Of a stretch of DNA of 64,000 bases, positions 1 to 8,828 are shown piece after piece. Position 1 is the first letter of the stretch, and every line of letters starts with the position of its first letter. The notes beneath the pieces were generated by a model, which made no database searches, was not told the DNA's origin, and saw only the letters and a list, made by a program, of their open reading frames with translations. The translations under genes were made by a program, and so were the position numbers. Source of the DNA: Haladaptatus sp. R4 (lineage in GTDB: Archaea; Halobacteriota; Halobacteria; Halobacteriales; Haladaptataceae). The DNA is taken from assembly GCF_001625445.1 (NCBI RefSeq), contig NZ_LWHG01000021.1, positions 985,978 to 1,049,977 of the forward strand. The letters are read 5' to 3'.

Positions 1-1190
1 GCGACGGCGACGACGCGGAGGACGGTCACGTCTTGAACGTCGACGTCGCGGACGAAACCGGGTCGATTCGCATCTCGCTCTGGGACGAACAGGCACGGGG
101 CGCGGAGGAGGAACTCGAACCCGGCCAAGTCCTGCGGATCAAGGGCCGCCCGACGGACGGCTACAGCGGAACCGAGGTCAACGTGGATCAAGCCGAACCC
201 GACGACGATACGGAGATCGACGTGCAGGTTCAGGACTCCTACTCCGTCTCCGACCTCTCGCTCGGCCTCTCGGACGTGAACCTTCCGGGTAAACTACTCG
301 ACACCGGTACCGTCCGCACGTTCGACCGTGACGACGGCTCCGAGGGCAAAGTCGCCAACCTCACCGTCGGCGACGAAACCGGCCGAATCCGAATCACGCT
401 CTGGGACGAGCGCGCTGACATCGTCGAGGAACTGGAACCCGGCATCACCGTCGAAATCGTGGACGGATACGTCCGCGAGCGCGATGGGAACCTCGAACTC
501 CACGTCGGCAACCGCGGTGCGGTCGAGGAAATCGACGCCGACATCGAATACGTTCCCGAGAGCACGCCGATCGAGAACCTCGAAATCGGCGACACGGCGG
601 ACATCACCGGTGTGATTCGCTCATCGGACCCGAAACGCACGTTCGACCGCGACGACGGGTCGGAAGGCCAAGTGAAGAACGTCCGCGTGCAGGACGAAAC
701 CGGCGACATCCGCGTCGCGCTCTGGGGTGAAAAGGCCGACCGAGAACTCGCGCCGGGCGACAAAGTCGCGTTCGCGGACGTCTCCATCAAGGACGGCTGG
801 GCGGACGACATCGAAGCCTCCGCCGGATGGCAATCGACCATCTCCGTCCTCGACAACAGTTCCCCGACGGACGCGGCGAACGGAGACAACGACACGAACG
901 AGGCGGAAACCGGACTCGACGCGTTCGGAAGCGACGTCGAAGGCGACAGCGAAGAAACGACGACCGAGACGGAATCCGACTCGACGGCGGACGCGAACAC
1001 GACCTCGGCCGACGACGGCGAACAGGTCGAGTTCACCGGAACGGTCGTTCAAGCGGGTAACCCTGTCGTGTTGGACGACGGTGAAGAAACGATAAGCGTC
1101 GAGACCGATGCCGACGTTCACCTCGGGCAGGAAGTGACCGTTCGCGGCGAGCGTCGTGGTGGGAAACTCGACGCAGAGGACGTGTTCTAA
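1..1190 (+). CDS. rpaC: RPA-type single-stranded DNA-binding protein (RpaC-like), 5' end outside window
   Basis: Binds single-stranded DNA in replication and repair. The open frame runs in from base 3 without a stop, so the true start lies upstream; the TTG at 33 is not a credible start. At least three OB-fold repeats are visible, each with the pattern DETGxIRxxLWxE (near 45-110, 370-430 and 690-740), and the spacer FDRDDGSEG occurs twice. An acidic Ser/Thr/Glu/Asp-rich linker (about 850-1020) precedes a short C-terminal OB-like strand region ending in DVF. Repeated OB folds with an acidic linker are typical of haloarchaeal RpaC/replication factor A homologues. A histone and a deacetylase gene follow downstream, as I recall for rpaC in Haloferax. 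The family call is secure; the RpaC subtype is inferred. Confidence 0.85.
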   Translation, partial: DGDDAEDGHVLNVDVADETGSIRISLWDEQARGAEEELEPGQVLRIKGRPTDGYSGTEVNVDQAEPDDDTEIDVQVQDSYSVSDLSLGLSDVNLPGKLLDTGTVRTFDRDDGSEGKVANLTVGDETGRIRITLWDERADIVEELEPGITVEIVDGYVRERDGNLELHVGNRGAVEEIDADIEYVPESTPIENLEIGDTADITGVIRSSDPKRTFDRDDGSEGQVKNVRVQDETGDIRVALWGEKADRELAPGDKVAFADVSIKDGWADDIEASAGWQSTISVLDNSSPTDAANGDNDTNEAETGLDAFGSDVEGDSEETTTETESDSTADANTTSADDGEQVEFTGTVVQAGNPVVLDDGEETISVETDADVHLGQEVTVRGERRGGKLDAEDVF

Positions 1191-1211
1191 CGCGTTTTCG
1201 GACGTTCCGAA

Positions 1212-1418
1212 TTAGCTCTGGAACGGCTCTTCGTCGCGGTGATTGTCCTTGTTCTGTTCGTCGGTCGCGGCGTCTTCACGGGCCTGCTTTTGTTCGACTT
1301 CCGTCTCGTCTTCGAGTTCCTCTTCGCGGGCCTGTTCGGCCTCGGCTTCCCCTTCCTGTTCTGCTTCGTCTTCCTTTTCCTTCGCCATCGTTCGGTCACG
1401 TTCGTGTTGGTCGCTCAT
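1212..1418 (-). CDS. small highly acidic Glu/Lys/Gln-rich protein, unknown function
   Basis: A 68-residue protein made almost entirely of E, D, K, Q, R and A, probably a single charged helix or disordered segment. There is no signal peptide, membrane segment or cysteine. A TATA-like ATTAAAA on the minus strand at 1444-1450 sits at the right distance for a leaderless transcript starting at the ATG at 1418, which favours a real gene over a shadow frame. It lies convergent to the RPA gene, 21 bases past its stop. I do not recognise a family and assign no function. Confidence 0.55.
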   Translation of the reverse strand: MSDQHERDRTMAKEKEDEAEQEGEAEAEQAREEELEDETEVEQKQAREDAATDEQNKDNHRDEEPFQS

Positions 1419-1443
1419 CGTGTCCGAGGGTTTGGCGTCGTCG

Positions 1444-1450
1444 TTTTAAT
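1444..1450 (-). promoter_or_regulatory. TATA element of the acidic small-protein gene
   Basis: The minus-strand motif ATTAAAA is 26-32 bases before the ATG at 1418, the spacing expected for a leaderless haloarchaeal transcript. Confidence 0.5.
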
Positions 1451-1530
1451 TCGTGATGGCTGCACTGTCGTCCTTTTTATTGTGATAGCGATTTCCGCGT
1501 GTCCGATTTGCCGCGAGCGACAGTAGGGAA

Positions 1531-1538
1531 AGATTAAG
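1531..1538 (+). promoter_or_regulatory. TATA-like element upstream of the histone gene
   Basis: AGATTAAG lies 26-33 bases before the histone ATG at 1564, consistent with a leaderless transcript. No Shine-Dalgarno motif is seen. Confidence 0.45.
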
Positions 1539-1563
1539 GGCGACAGACTTCCGCTGTTGGATT

Positions 1564-1995
1564 ATGAGCGTTGAGCTTCCGTTCGCGCCGGTCGATACGA
1601 TAATCCGACGGAATGCGGGTACCCTTCGTGTCAGTGCGGATGCCGCCGAGGAACTCGCCCGACGGATTCAGAGTCACGGAGCGGAGCTGGCCGTGGATGC
1701 TGCAAAACAGGCGACGAAAGATAGACGGAAGACACTGATGGCGGCTGATTTCGGCGTCCAACAGGTCATCGACAAGGACGAACTCACCCTTCCGGTCGCC
1801 CCCGTCGATCGAATTGCCCGCCTCGATATCGGTGACGATTATCGGGTCTCGATGGACGCGCGGGTGGCGCTTGCGGACATCCTCGAAGATTACGCCGACA
1901 ACGTCGCATCGGCGGCAACGATCCTCGCCCATCACGCGGACCGGCGAACCGTTAAGGCAGAGGACATCGAGACTTACTTCAGGCTGTTCGAATGA
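1564..1995 (+). CDS. hstA: archaeal histone, tandem (fused) histone-fold protein
   Basis: DNA-packaging protein of 143 residues with two consecutive histone folds in one chain: fold one about residues 4-70 (starting LPFAPVDTIIRRN), fold two about 74-142 (starting LPVAPVDRIARL). Each fold keeps the helix-loop-helix pattern and a C-terminal helix entering through TLMAADF or TVKAEDI. Haloarchaeal histones are typically such pseudo-dimers, roughly twice the length of methanogen single-fold histones. The sequence is unusually acidic for a DNA-binding protein, as usual in salt-in haloarchaea. Its TGA overlaps the ATG of the downstream deacetylase (ATGA), so the two are probably translated together. 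Confidence 0.93.
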   Translation: MSVELPFAPVDTIIRRNAGTLRVSADAAEELARRIQSHGAELAVDAAKQATKDRRKTLMAADFGVQQVIDKDELTLPVAPVDRIARLDIGDDYRVSMDARVALADILEDYADNVASAATILAHHADRRTVKAEDIETYFRLFE

Positions 1996-3002
1996 ACTTC
2001 GGCTACAGCGAGGTCTGTTTAGCTCACGATACCGGAAAACGGCACCCGGAAAACCCCGACCGACTACGTGCGATTCGGCAGGCCCTCACGCGCAAACACG
2101 GCGTCGAATACGTAGAGTCACCACCCGCCACGGAAGCGGACGTCACGGCGGTTCACGACGAGGGGTACGTCAAGGAATTACGCGAGTTCTGTGATAGCGG
2201 TGGCGGTAACTGGGACCCGGACACCGTCGCCGTCGAAGCGACGTGGGATGCCGCACTCGAAAGCGCGGGGCTCGCAAAATGGGCTGCGAACAGCGCACTG
2301 GACGGCGAAGACGGACGTGCGACGCCGTTCGCGTTGGGGCGTCCACCGGGACACCACGCGGTAGAAGACGACGCGATGGGGTTCTGTTTTTTCAACAACG
2401 CCGCCGTCGCAGCCCAAGCGGTCATCGACGACGACCGGGCCGAACGCGTCGCGATCATCGACTGGGACGTCCATCACGGGAACGGCACGCAGGACATCTT
2501 CTACAACGACGGAAACGTGTTCTACATCTCGATTCACGAGGACGGACTGTATCCCGGCACGGGCGAAATCGAGGAAGCGGGCGAAGGGGGCGGAAACGGG
2601 ACGACGCTCAACGCACCGCTCCCGGCGGGAGCGGGCGACCCCGAATATCGCTCGGTCTTCGACGAACTCATCGCACCCGCAGTTCTCGAATTCGATCCCG
2701 ACCTCGTGTTGGTGAGCGCAGGGTTCGACGCTCATCGGCACGACCCGATTTCCCGGATGCGTGTCTCGACGGAGGGATACGGCATGCTCACCGCCCAAGT
2801 TCGTGAACTGGCGGACGAGTCGAACGCGGCTCTCGGGTTCGTTCTCGAAGGGGGCTACGGGTTGGACACGCTTTCGGACGGCGTTGCGATGGTCCACGAA
2901 GTGTTCGACGGGATGGACCCGGTCGTTCCCGAAGAGGAGGAGAACGAGGAGGTCCGCGAGGTCATCACGGAACTACTCGATACCCATCCGATGTTCGAGT
3001 AG
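1992..3002 (+). CDS. histone deacetylase family protein (class II / AcuC-like)
   Basis: Zinc-dependent deacetylase of 336 residues. The family landmarks are present: the active-site His pair in GRPPGHHA (H121, H122), zinc ligands in DWDVHHGNG (D159, H161) and SAGFDAH (D246), and the transition-state Tyr in EGGYG (Y289). All catalytic residues look intact. The start overlaps the histone stop by the ATGA arrangement, indicating an operon. The substrate is not determined: homologues act on acetyl-lysine of proteins, but related enzymes deacetylate polyamines. Linkage to the histone makes a chromatin or general protein target attractive, as inference only. Confidence 0.92.
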   Translation: MNFGYSEVCLAHDTGKRHPENPDRLRAIRQALTRKHGVEYVESPPATEADVTAVHDEGYVKELREFCDSGGGNWDPDTVAVEATWDAALESAGLAKWAANSALDGEDGRATPFALGRPPGHHAVEDDAMGFCFFNNAAVAAQAVIDDDRAERVAIIDWDVHHGNGTQDIFYNDGNVFYISIHEDGLYPGTGEIEEAGEGGGNGTTLNAPLPAGAGDPEYRSVFDELIAPAVLEFDPDLVLVSAGFDAHRHDPISRMRVSTEGYGMLTAQVRELADESNAALGFVLEGGYGLDTLSDGVAMVHEVFDGMDPVVPEEEENEEVREVITELLDTHPMFE

Positions 3003-3063
3003 GTCGGGAACGCCCCCTGCTCGACGGATAGAGAGCCGGTATTTTTCAAAATGCCCACCACAA

Positions 3064-3069
3064 TTTATA
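3064..3069 (+). promoter_or_regulatory. TATA box of the glycan operon
   Basis: TTTATA within an AT-rich patch about 42 bases before the ATG at 3111, predicting a transcript start near 3090-3095 with a leader of roughly 20 bases. The four downstream junctions overlap, so this is probably the operon promoter. Confidence 0.5.
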
Positions 3070-3110
3070 CTATAGCGTGCTGTAGCATCGTCACGCTCAG
3101 GGGTGGGCCA

Positions 3111-4286
3111 ATGAGACAGGATTCATACGACGTAGCGGTGTTGCACGACAGATTCCCGGGTATGGGCGGTGGTGAGCGATTCGCCATCGAAGCGGCGCGC
3201 GTGCTCGATGCGCCGATTTACACGATGTACGTGGCGAACGACGTCCGAATTCCCGACGACGTGACCGTCGTTCCGATACGGCAGGGAAAGTACACACGTG
3301 GCCTCTCGGGACGACTGCTCGAATGGAAGAACGAGGGGATGAATCCACTGGAAACCCTCTCGGTATCGCTCGATATGACCGACGCGGCGGACGAACTGAC
3401 GGAGTACGACGTACTCATCGAGAGCGCGCCGCTTTCGAAATCCTACGTCCCGCCGGTCGAGCAGACGGTGATTCACTACCCGCACAGTCCGCCGAGATGG
3501 CTGTACGACCTCTATCGTGACCGACTCGGGGAGTTCGACTATCCGGGCATCAAGTTCGCGCTGAAAGGCTATGCGAAGTGCTGGCGAGCACTCGACAAGG
3601 AGAGCAACGACTACGTCGACCGGTTCGTCGCCAACAGCGAACTCGTCCGCGACCGAATTCAGCGATACTACGGCCGGAACGCGGCGGTCGTCTATCCGCC
3701 GGTTACCGGCGATTGGCGGAACGACGGCGACGACGGGTACTTCGTGACGTGGTCCCGGCTCGCGCCGGAGAAACGCATCGGTCTCGTGATAGATGCGTTC
3801 GCGGGCCTAGACGAGCGTCTCCTCGTCGTCGGTGACGGGGAAGAACGCGAAGCGCTCGAACGGAGCGCACGCGGACACGACAACATCGAACTTCTGGGTT
3901 ACGTCGAAGACGTCGCGGATATCGTTTCCCGCGCCACCGCCGTCGTCTACGCACCCAAGGACGAGGATTTCGGTCTGGTCGGTGCGGAGGCGTTGACGGC
4001 CGGGAAACCGCTCATCGGCGTGAACGAGGGGTACACCCGTCACCAAATCGTGGAGGGAACGACCGGATTGGGGTTCGAACCCACCGTCGAATCGCTCCGC
4101 GAAACCGTCGAACGATTCGACCCCTCGGATTTCGACGCCGACGAGATTCAACGGTTCGCCCGTCGCTACGACAGGACGACGTTCGCCGAATCGCTCCTCG
4201 AACTGGTCAACCGAACGCACGCGGAGGCGGCGAAAAAGCGCGCCGCGGTGGATACCGATGATTCGAAACCCATACGAATCCAGTGA
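3111..4286 (+). CDS. glycosyltransferase family 4
   Basis: GT-B fold glycosyltransferase of 391 residues, expected at the cytoplasmic face of the membrane, transferring a sugar from a nucleotide donor during glycan assembly. The N-terminal LHDRFPGMGGGERFA is the glycine-rich acceptor-side loop. The C-terminal half carries WSRLAPEKR, VVGDGEERE and the GT4 signature EDFGLVGAEALTAGKP with the catalytic and nucleotide-binding Glu pair. The ATG at 3111 is preferred over one at 3051 because homology begins there and a TATA box lies between. It overlaps the next gene by 29 bases. Sugar and linkage are not predictable. Confidence 0.88.
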   Translation: MRQDSYDVAVLHDRFPGMGGGERFAIEAARVLDAPIYTMYVANDVRIPDDVTVVPIRQGKYTRGLSGRLLEWKNEGMNPLETLSVSLDMTDAADELTEYDVLIESAPLSKSYVPPVEQTVIHYPHSPPRWLYDLYRDRLGEFDYPGIKFALKGYAKCWRALDKESNDYVDRFVANSELVRDRIQRYYGRNAAVVYPPVTGDWRNDGDDGYFVTWSRLAPEKRIGLVIDAFAGLDERLLVVGDGEEREALERSARGHDNIELLGYVEDVADIVSRATAVVYAPKDEDFGLVGAEALTAGKPLIGVNEGYTRHQIVEGTTGLGFEPTVESLRETVERFDPSDFDADEIQRFARRYDRTTFAESLLELVNRTHAEAAKKRAAVDTDDSKPIRIQ

Positions 4287-4929
4287 ACCGCGGGTTTCGG
4301 TCGTGATTCCGACGGTCCCGGAAAACGACCACGACGCCGTGGTCGCCGCCCTGCGAAATCAGACCGTCGCCGAATTCGAAGTGCTGGTCGTCGACGACGC
4401 GACGCTCGACATCTGCGAAGCACGAAACGCAGGCATCGAGGCGGCGAGCGCGGATATCGTGGCGCTCACCGACGACGACTGCCGACCGCCACCCGACTGG
4501 GTCGCGAGCGTGGAGAGCGCCGTCTCCGATGGCGCGGTGTGCGTCGAGGGAAGCGTGTCGGGTGGACGAACGTACCGTGGGACGGGGCTGTACGTCGGTT
4601 GTAATCTGGCGTTCGACCGCGAAACAGCGCTCGACGCGGGCGGGTTCAGGAGCGAGTACGCCGGGTGGCGCGACGACACGGAATTCGGCTGGCGAATGGA
4701 ATCCTACGGCCCCTGTCGGTACGACCCGACGCTGACGATGGAACATCCCGACCGAACGCGGGCCAGCATCGATGCCGAAAACGAGGCCCGGTTGCAGCGC
4801 GAGTATCCGACCCGGTACGAGGAACGGATCGTTCCGAAGACGACGCTCGGCAGGGTCAACGACTGGCTTTGGCGGCGAGGGGTCTGGGACGCGGTCGATA
4901 GGGTTCGGTACGCTGGAGGGGGTCGATGA
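4258..4929 (+). CDS. glycosyltransferase family 2
   Basis: GT-A fold transferase of 223 residues. It opens with the standard PRVSVVIPTVPE strand, followed by LVVDDAT and the metal/nucleotide-binding DXD-type motif LTDDDCRPPPDW. Later, the acceptor region contains GFRSEYAGWRDDTEFGWR, an ED/DTE-type catalytic-base segment. No membrane segment is visible, so it probably works at the cytoplasmic side. It is compact compared with many GT2 enzymes but looks complete. It overlaps the GT4 gene by 29 bases and the next gene by 4, so it is firmly in the operon. Confidence 0.86.
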   Translation: MIRNPYESSEPRVSVVIPTVPENDHDAVVAALRNQTVAEFEVLVVDDATLDICEARNAGIEAASADIVALTDDDCRPPPDWVASVESAVSDGAVCVEGSVSGGRTYRGTGLYVGCNLAFDRETALDAGGFRSEYAGWRDDTEFGWRMESYGPCRYDPTLTMEHPDRTRASIDAENEARLQREYPTRYEERIVPKTTLGRVNDWLWRRGVWDAVDRVRYAGGGR

Positions 4930-5891
4930 CGCTGAAGGAGTGGCTAGGCGAAAGCAGTGACCGCGTCCACGAGGATGGATGGACCGGCGTGGACGCGTCC
5001 GCCTACGAGCTATACAAAGGCTTTCTCCGGCGACTAGCCGGACGGGAGTCGTTCGGCGAGTCGATATACGACCACTCGTGGGACGCCCTCGTCGTCCTCG
5101 ACGGCTGTCGGTTCGATTGTATGTGTGAGGTCGCACCCGAGATTCCCTTCGTGAAGCGCGTCTGGCGCTTCGCGTCGGCAGGGACTCGTTCGGACGAGTG
5201 GATGCACGCGAACTTCGACCCCCGGGACTGCTCCGACACGGTCCACGTCACCGCGAACCCAAACTCCGCGGCGCATCTCGATTCGCGGAACTTCGCCGAG
5301 TTGGTCGAAGTGTGGCGTGACGGGTGGGACGACGAGTTGGGGACGGTTCCCGCCCGCGCAGTCACCGACCGGGCTATCGTCGCCGGACGGTCCATCGGGG
5401 ACGGCGAGATCGACGCGGACAAACTGGTCGTCCACTACATGCAACCACACTTCCCGTCGATTCCCGACCCGCTTCCGGGCGACGAGATGAGTCGCGGCGA
5501 GTTCGGCGAGCGCGTGGGCGTCTGGGAACGCTTGCGACGGGGGGACCTCACCCGCGAGCAAGTGTGGAGTTCCTACCGGGACAACCTCCGCTACGCCCTC
5601 TCAGAGGTGGCGGTGTTGCTCGACAATCTGGACGCCGACCGAGTGGTCATCACGGCGGACCACGGCAACGGCTTCGGCGAGTGGTACATCTACGGCCATC
5701 CGGACAACACGCCGATTCGTGCCCTCCGCGACGTGCCGTGGGTAGTCACGAGCGGAACCGATTCGGGAACGTACGATCCGAAAAGCTGGATGGTGGGGCC
5801 GGACGAGACGGAAGGAGCGAACGGGACGAAAGGTGCGGACGGACAAACGGCATCGACCGCCGACCGCCTCTCGGCGTTGGGGTACCGATGA
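4926..5891 (+). CDS. alkaline-phosphatase-superfamily protein (DGCRFD type) in glycan operon
   Basis: A 321-residue member of the alkaline phosphatase/sulfatase superfamily as seen in haloarchaeal glycan clusters. It has a conserved N-terminal block WDALVVLDGCRFD, where sulfatases carry the first metal-binding Asp, a central HYMQPHFPS, and the C-terminal metal-binding ITADHGNGFGE followed by YGHP. The sulfatase C/S-x-P-x-R motif is absent, so a sulfatase call is not justified; phosphotransfer or hydrolysis on a lipid-linked glycan is possible. A close relative with the same blocks lies at 9771-10727. Its start overlaps the upstream GT2, and its stop forms ATGA with the downstream gene. Confidence 0.7.
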   Translation: MTLKEWLGESSDRVHEDGWTGVDASAYELYKGFLRRLAGRESFGESIYDHSWDALVVLDGCRFDCMCEVAPEIPFVKRVWRFASAGTRSDEWMHANFDPRDCSDTVHVTANPNSAAHLDSRNFAELVEVWRDGWDDELGTVPARAVTDRAIVAGRSIGDGEIDADKLVVHYMQPHFPSIPDPLPGDEMSRGEFGERVGVWERLRRGDLTREQVWSSYRDNLRYALSEVAVLLDNLDADRVVITADHGNGFGEWYIYGHPDNTPIRALRDVPWVVTSGTDSGTYDPKSWMVGPDETEGANGTKGADGQTASTADRLSALGYR

Positions 5892-7225
5892 ACGTCGCGC
5901 TCGTCGTCCTCGATACCCTTCGCAAGGACGCATTCGACGCGCATTTCGACTGGCTACCGGGAGCCCGGTTCGAGAACGCCTACTCGACCTCGCACTGGAC
6001 GGTTCCGGCGCACGCCTCGCTGTTCGCGGGCAAATACGCGAGCGAACTGGGCGTCTACGCCGGTGCACAGGGCCTCGACTGTCCGGAACCCGTGCTTCCC
6101 GAGATCTTCCTCGAAGGCGGGTACACCACCCGTGCGTTCAGTGCGAACGTCAATATCTCCCGCCCGTTCGACTTCCATCGAGGGTTCGACCGGTTCGAGG
6201 GTAGTTGGCGACTCGACGCCCTCTCGTCGAACGTCTTCGATTGGGACGGCTTCATCACCGAGACGCGCGACATGGGACCGGAACGCTACGCCTTCGCCCT
6301 GCGCGATATCCTACTGGGAGACTGTGATACCGTCCCGTCGCTCAAACGCGGCGCGTTCCTCAAGCTTCGTGATTTGGGGATGGGTCGGGCGACCCGTGAC
6401 GACGGCGCGACCGAGGCGCTCGAATTCGTCCGCGACACCGATTTCGGCGACGACGAGTTCCTCTTCGTCAACCTGATGGAAGCCCACACGCCGTATTCCG
6501 CGCCCGAGGAGTTCCGGACGGTCGAACCGCCGGAACTCGACGGCCTTCGTGCCACGCTCGGTTCGCCGGATGCGGACCCCGAGCGAATCCGGCAGGCGTA
6601 CGACGACGGCGTTCGCTACCTCGCGGACCGCTACCGCGCCATCTTCGCGGAACTCCGCGAGTCGTTCGACTGCGTCATCACGCTCGGCGATCACGGCGAA
6701 GCTCTCGGCGAATACGGTGCGTGGGAACACCTCTGCGGGCTGTATCCGGATGTAACGCGGATTCCGTTGTGTCTCTGGCTGGCCGATGCGAGCGATGGAG
6801 ACAATGGGGATCAAACCGCCGAAATGCGAGACGATCCGGTCTCTCTGCTCGACGTCCATCGGACGGTTCTCGACATCGCGGACCTCGACGGCGATTCGAG
6901 GGGGAGAAGCCTGCTTGATGGATCGGAGACGGGGGGAGAACCCGAACGGCTGGTCGAGTATCACGGCCTGACCGACCGCCACCGGACCGCGCTCACCCGC
7001 GATGGCTTCGATATCGAGCCGCTGGACACGGAAATGTACGGCATGGCCGCTGCCGACTATTACGGGTGGGAGACGCCGGACGGCCTCCACGAGGTGGGCG
7101 AAATAGCAAAGCCACGGGAGCGAATGGATACGCTCGTGAACGAGCTGAACCGACGGGTCGTAACGGACGATGTGGCCCTCTCACCGGCCATCGAGGCGCA
7201 ACTCCGCGACCTCGGTTACGTATGA
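5888..7225 (+). CDS. sulfatase-like hydrolase/transferase
   Basis: A 445-residue alkaline-phosphatase-superfamily enzyme of the sulfatase-like branch. The N-terminus MNVALVVLDTLRKDAF gives the first metal site. The nucleophile region reads SHWTVPAHASLFAGKY, with Thr where true sulfatases have Cys or Ser in C/S-x-P-x-R and with His in place of Arg. The second metal site is ITLGDHGEALGE. With Thr as nucleophile it may cleave or transfer a phosphate or phosphodiester group rather than sulfate. The start at 5888 overlaps the previous stop (ATGA); the longer frame upstream is an out-of-frame shadow of that gene. ATGA also couples it to the flippase. Confidence 0.78.
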   Translation: MNVALVVLDTLRKDAFDAHFDWLPGARFENAYSTSHWTVPAHASLFAGKYASELGVYAGAQGLDCPEPVLPEIFLEGGYTTRAFSANVNISRPFDFHRGFDRFEGSWRLDALSSNVFDWDGFITETRDMGPERYAFALRDILLGDCDTVPSLKRGAFLKLRDLGMGRATRDDGATEALEFVRDTDFGDDEFLFVNLMEAHTPYSAPEEFRTVEPPELDGLRATLGSPDADPERIRQAYDDGVRYLADRYRAIFAELRESFDCVITLGDHGEALGEYGAWEHLCGLYPDVTRIPLCLWLADASDGDNGDQTAEMRDDPVSLLDVHRTVLDIADLDGDSRGRSLLDGSETGGEPERLVEYHGLTDRHRTALTRDGFDIEPLDTEMYGMAAADYYGWETPDGLHEVGEIAKPRERMDTLVNELNRRVVTDDVALSPAIEAQLRDLGYV

Positions 7226-8685
7226 GCGAGGCTGCGAAAACAAGCCTCAGCCGGGAAACCCTCGGTGGAACCATCGCGCAGTTCGTGATGGCCGGAATCG
7301 GGTTCGCCGGGACCATCGTCTTCGCGCGATGGCTCGGCCCGAGCGCGTTCGGCGGCGTCTACCTCCTCTTCGCGCTGGTGAAGTTCGCCGACCGACCGAT
7401 GAACGGCTGGTCGCAGGCGGCCAAAAAGCGCCTCTCGGAATCCGACGCGCTTCGCCCACCCGCGTTCGGCGCACAGTTGTTGTTCGACGCCGGGTGGGTC
7501 GTTCTCGCCGCCGTGGTCGCCCTCCTCGCCGGTGACTTCCTTCGGAACTACACCGGTCTCGCGCTCGCTCCGTTCCTGATTATCTGCTTGCTCGCCACCG
7601 AATCGGTGTACGAATCCCTCGAAAACCTCGTTCAAGGGCGGGGGAAGATCAGCGCCGCGACGTGGGTGGACACCCTTCGCTCGACGCTCACCCTTCCACT
7701 GCAGATCGGCTTCGTCGCGCTCCTCAGCACCGCCACCGTGGTCGGGTCCGCGGGAATGGTGTACGGTCTCGCACTCGCTTCCGCGCTGACCGTTCCCCCC
7801 ATCGTCGCGTACGTCGCTGCGCGCCCGACCATCCCGTCCCGCTCGTTCGTCCGGAGTCTCGCCGACTACGCCCGGTACAGCATCCCGGGGTCCCTGTTGA
7901 GCACGACGTACGACCGCCTCGACGTGTTGTTGCTCGGCTTCTTACTGGTGAACGGAACGTCGGCGGTCGGGCTGTACGAAGTCGCGTGGAAACTCACACT
8001 CCCCGCCGTCTTCGTCGCCGACATGGCCGGTCGGGGACTCATGGCGACGGTGAGCGCAAGACGCGGCCGAACGGACGGGGCGGCGCGCGACATCTCGAAC
8101 ACGCTCGCCTACGCCGGAATCCTCGCGTTTCCCGTCCTCTTCGGATCGCTTGCGCTCTCCGAACCGCTGGTCGTGACGGTATACGGACCGGAGTACCGTG
8201 ACGCCGCCCTCCTGTTGGTCGGGCTTGCGCTCTACCGCGTCGTTCGGACGCAGAGCGGGCCGCTCCTCCAGGCGATCAACGGTCTCGACCGACCCGACGT
8301 GGCAATGCGACTGTCGGCGGTTGCCGTCACCGTCAACCTCGCTCTCGGCGTCCTGTTGACGCTCAGGTTCGGCGTGATCGGTGTCGTCCTCGCGACGGTC
8401 GTCGCGGAGTCGATCGTGTATCTCGGCGCGCTCCGTTTCCTCCGGGGTGAACTGGTCGGCGTCCAACCGGTTTCGCGGCCGATGGTCGCACAAGTAGGCG
8501 CGAGCCTTTCCATGTTCGCCGTCGTCTCGATCGTCCACCGGTCGCTCCCCGTCGGGTCCTGGAGCGACCTTCTGACGCTGGTTTCGCTCGGTGGCATCGT
8601 CTACGTCGGCGTTCTCCTCGTCGTCAGTCCCGGCGTGCGACGGACGCTGGGTGAAGCCGTTCGGGGGTCGCTCTCTTCACCCTAG
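7222..8685 (+). CDS. polysaccharide flippase (Wzx/MOP superfamily membrane protein)
   Basis: A 487-residue polytopic membrane protein with about 12-14 hydrophobic segments, beginning with TIAQFVMAGIGFAGTIVFARWLGPSAFGGVYLL, the typical first two helices of a lipid-linked-oligosaccharide flippase. It would move the glycan built by the upstream transferases to the outer face, for S-layer glycoprotein or exopolysaccharide. The start ATG at 7222 overlaps the preceding TGA; the frame is open further upstream, but that part is out-of-frame shadow. It is the last gene of the operon, with no further overlap downstream. Confidence 0.87.
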   Translation: MSEAAKTSLSRETLGGTIAQFVMAGIGFAGTIVFARWLGPSAFGGVYLLFALVKFADRPMNGWSQAAKKRLSESDALRPPAFGAQLLFDAGWVVLAAVVALLAGDFLRNYTGLALAPFLIICLLATESVYESLENLVQGRGKISAATWVDTLRSTLTLPLQIGFVALLSTATVVGSAGMVYGLALASALTVPPIVAYVAARPTIPSRSFVRSLADYARYSIPGSLLSTTYDRLDVLLLGFLLVNGTSAVGLYEVAWKLTLPAVFVADMAGRGLMATVSARRGRTDGAARDISNTLAYAGILAFPVLFGSLALSEPLVVTVYGPEYRDAALLLVGLALYRVVRTQSGPLLQAINGLDRPDVAMRLSAVAVTVNLALGVLLTLRFGVIGVVLATVVAESIVYLGALRFLRGELVGVQPVSRPMVAQVGASLSMFAVVSIVHRSLPVGSWSDLLTLVSLGGIVYVGVLLVVSPGVRRTLGEAVRGSLSSP

Positions 8686-8795
8686 CTTCCGAACGGATGA
8701 TCGCGTCTGGAACGGATTCTCCCCCATTTGCGGTCCCTCCGAAATCCGTTCCAGTGCGCTGTCGCTCGTCGATGACGACACCGAAGAGGCAGAAG

Positions 8796-8803
8796 CTATA
8801 ACG
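8796..8803 (+). promoter_or_regulatory. TATA element for the two-helix membrane protein
   Basis: CTATAACG lies 26-33 bases before the ATG at 8829, the spacing for a leaderless transcript. Confidence 0.45.
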
Positions 8804-8828
8804 TTCTTCCGCGACGAATGAACTCGTG

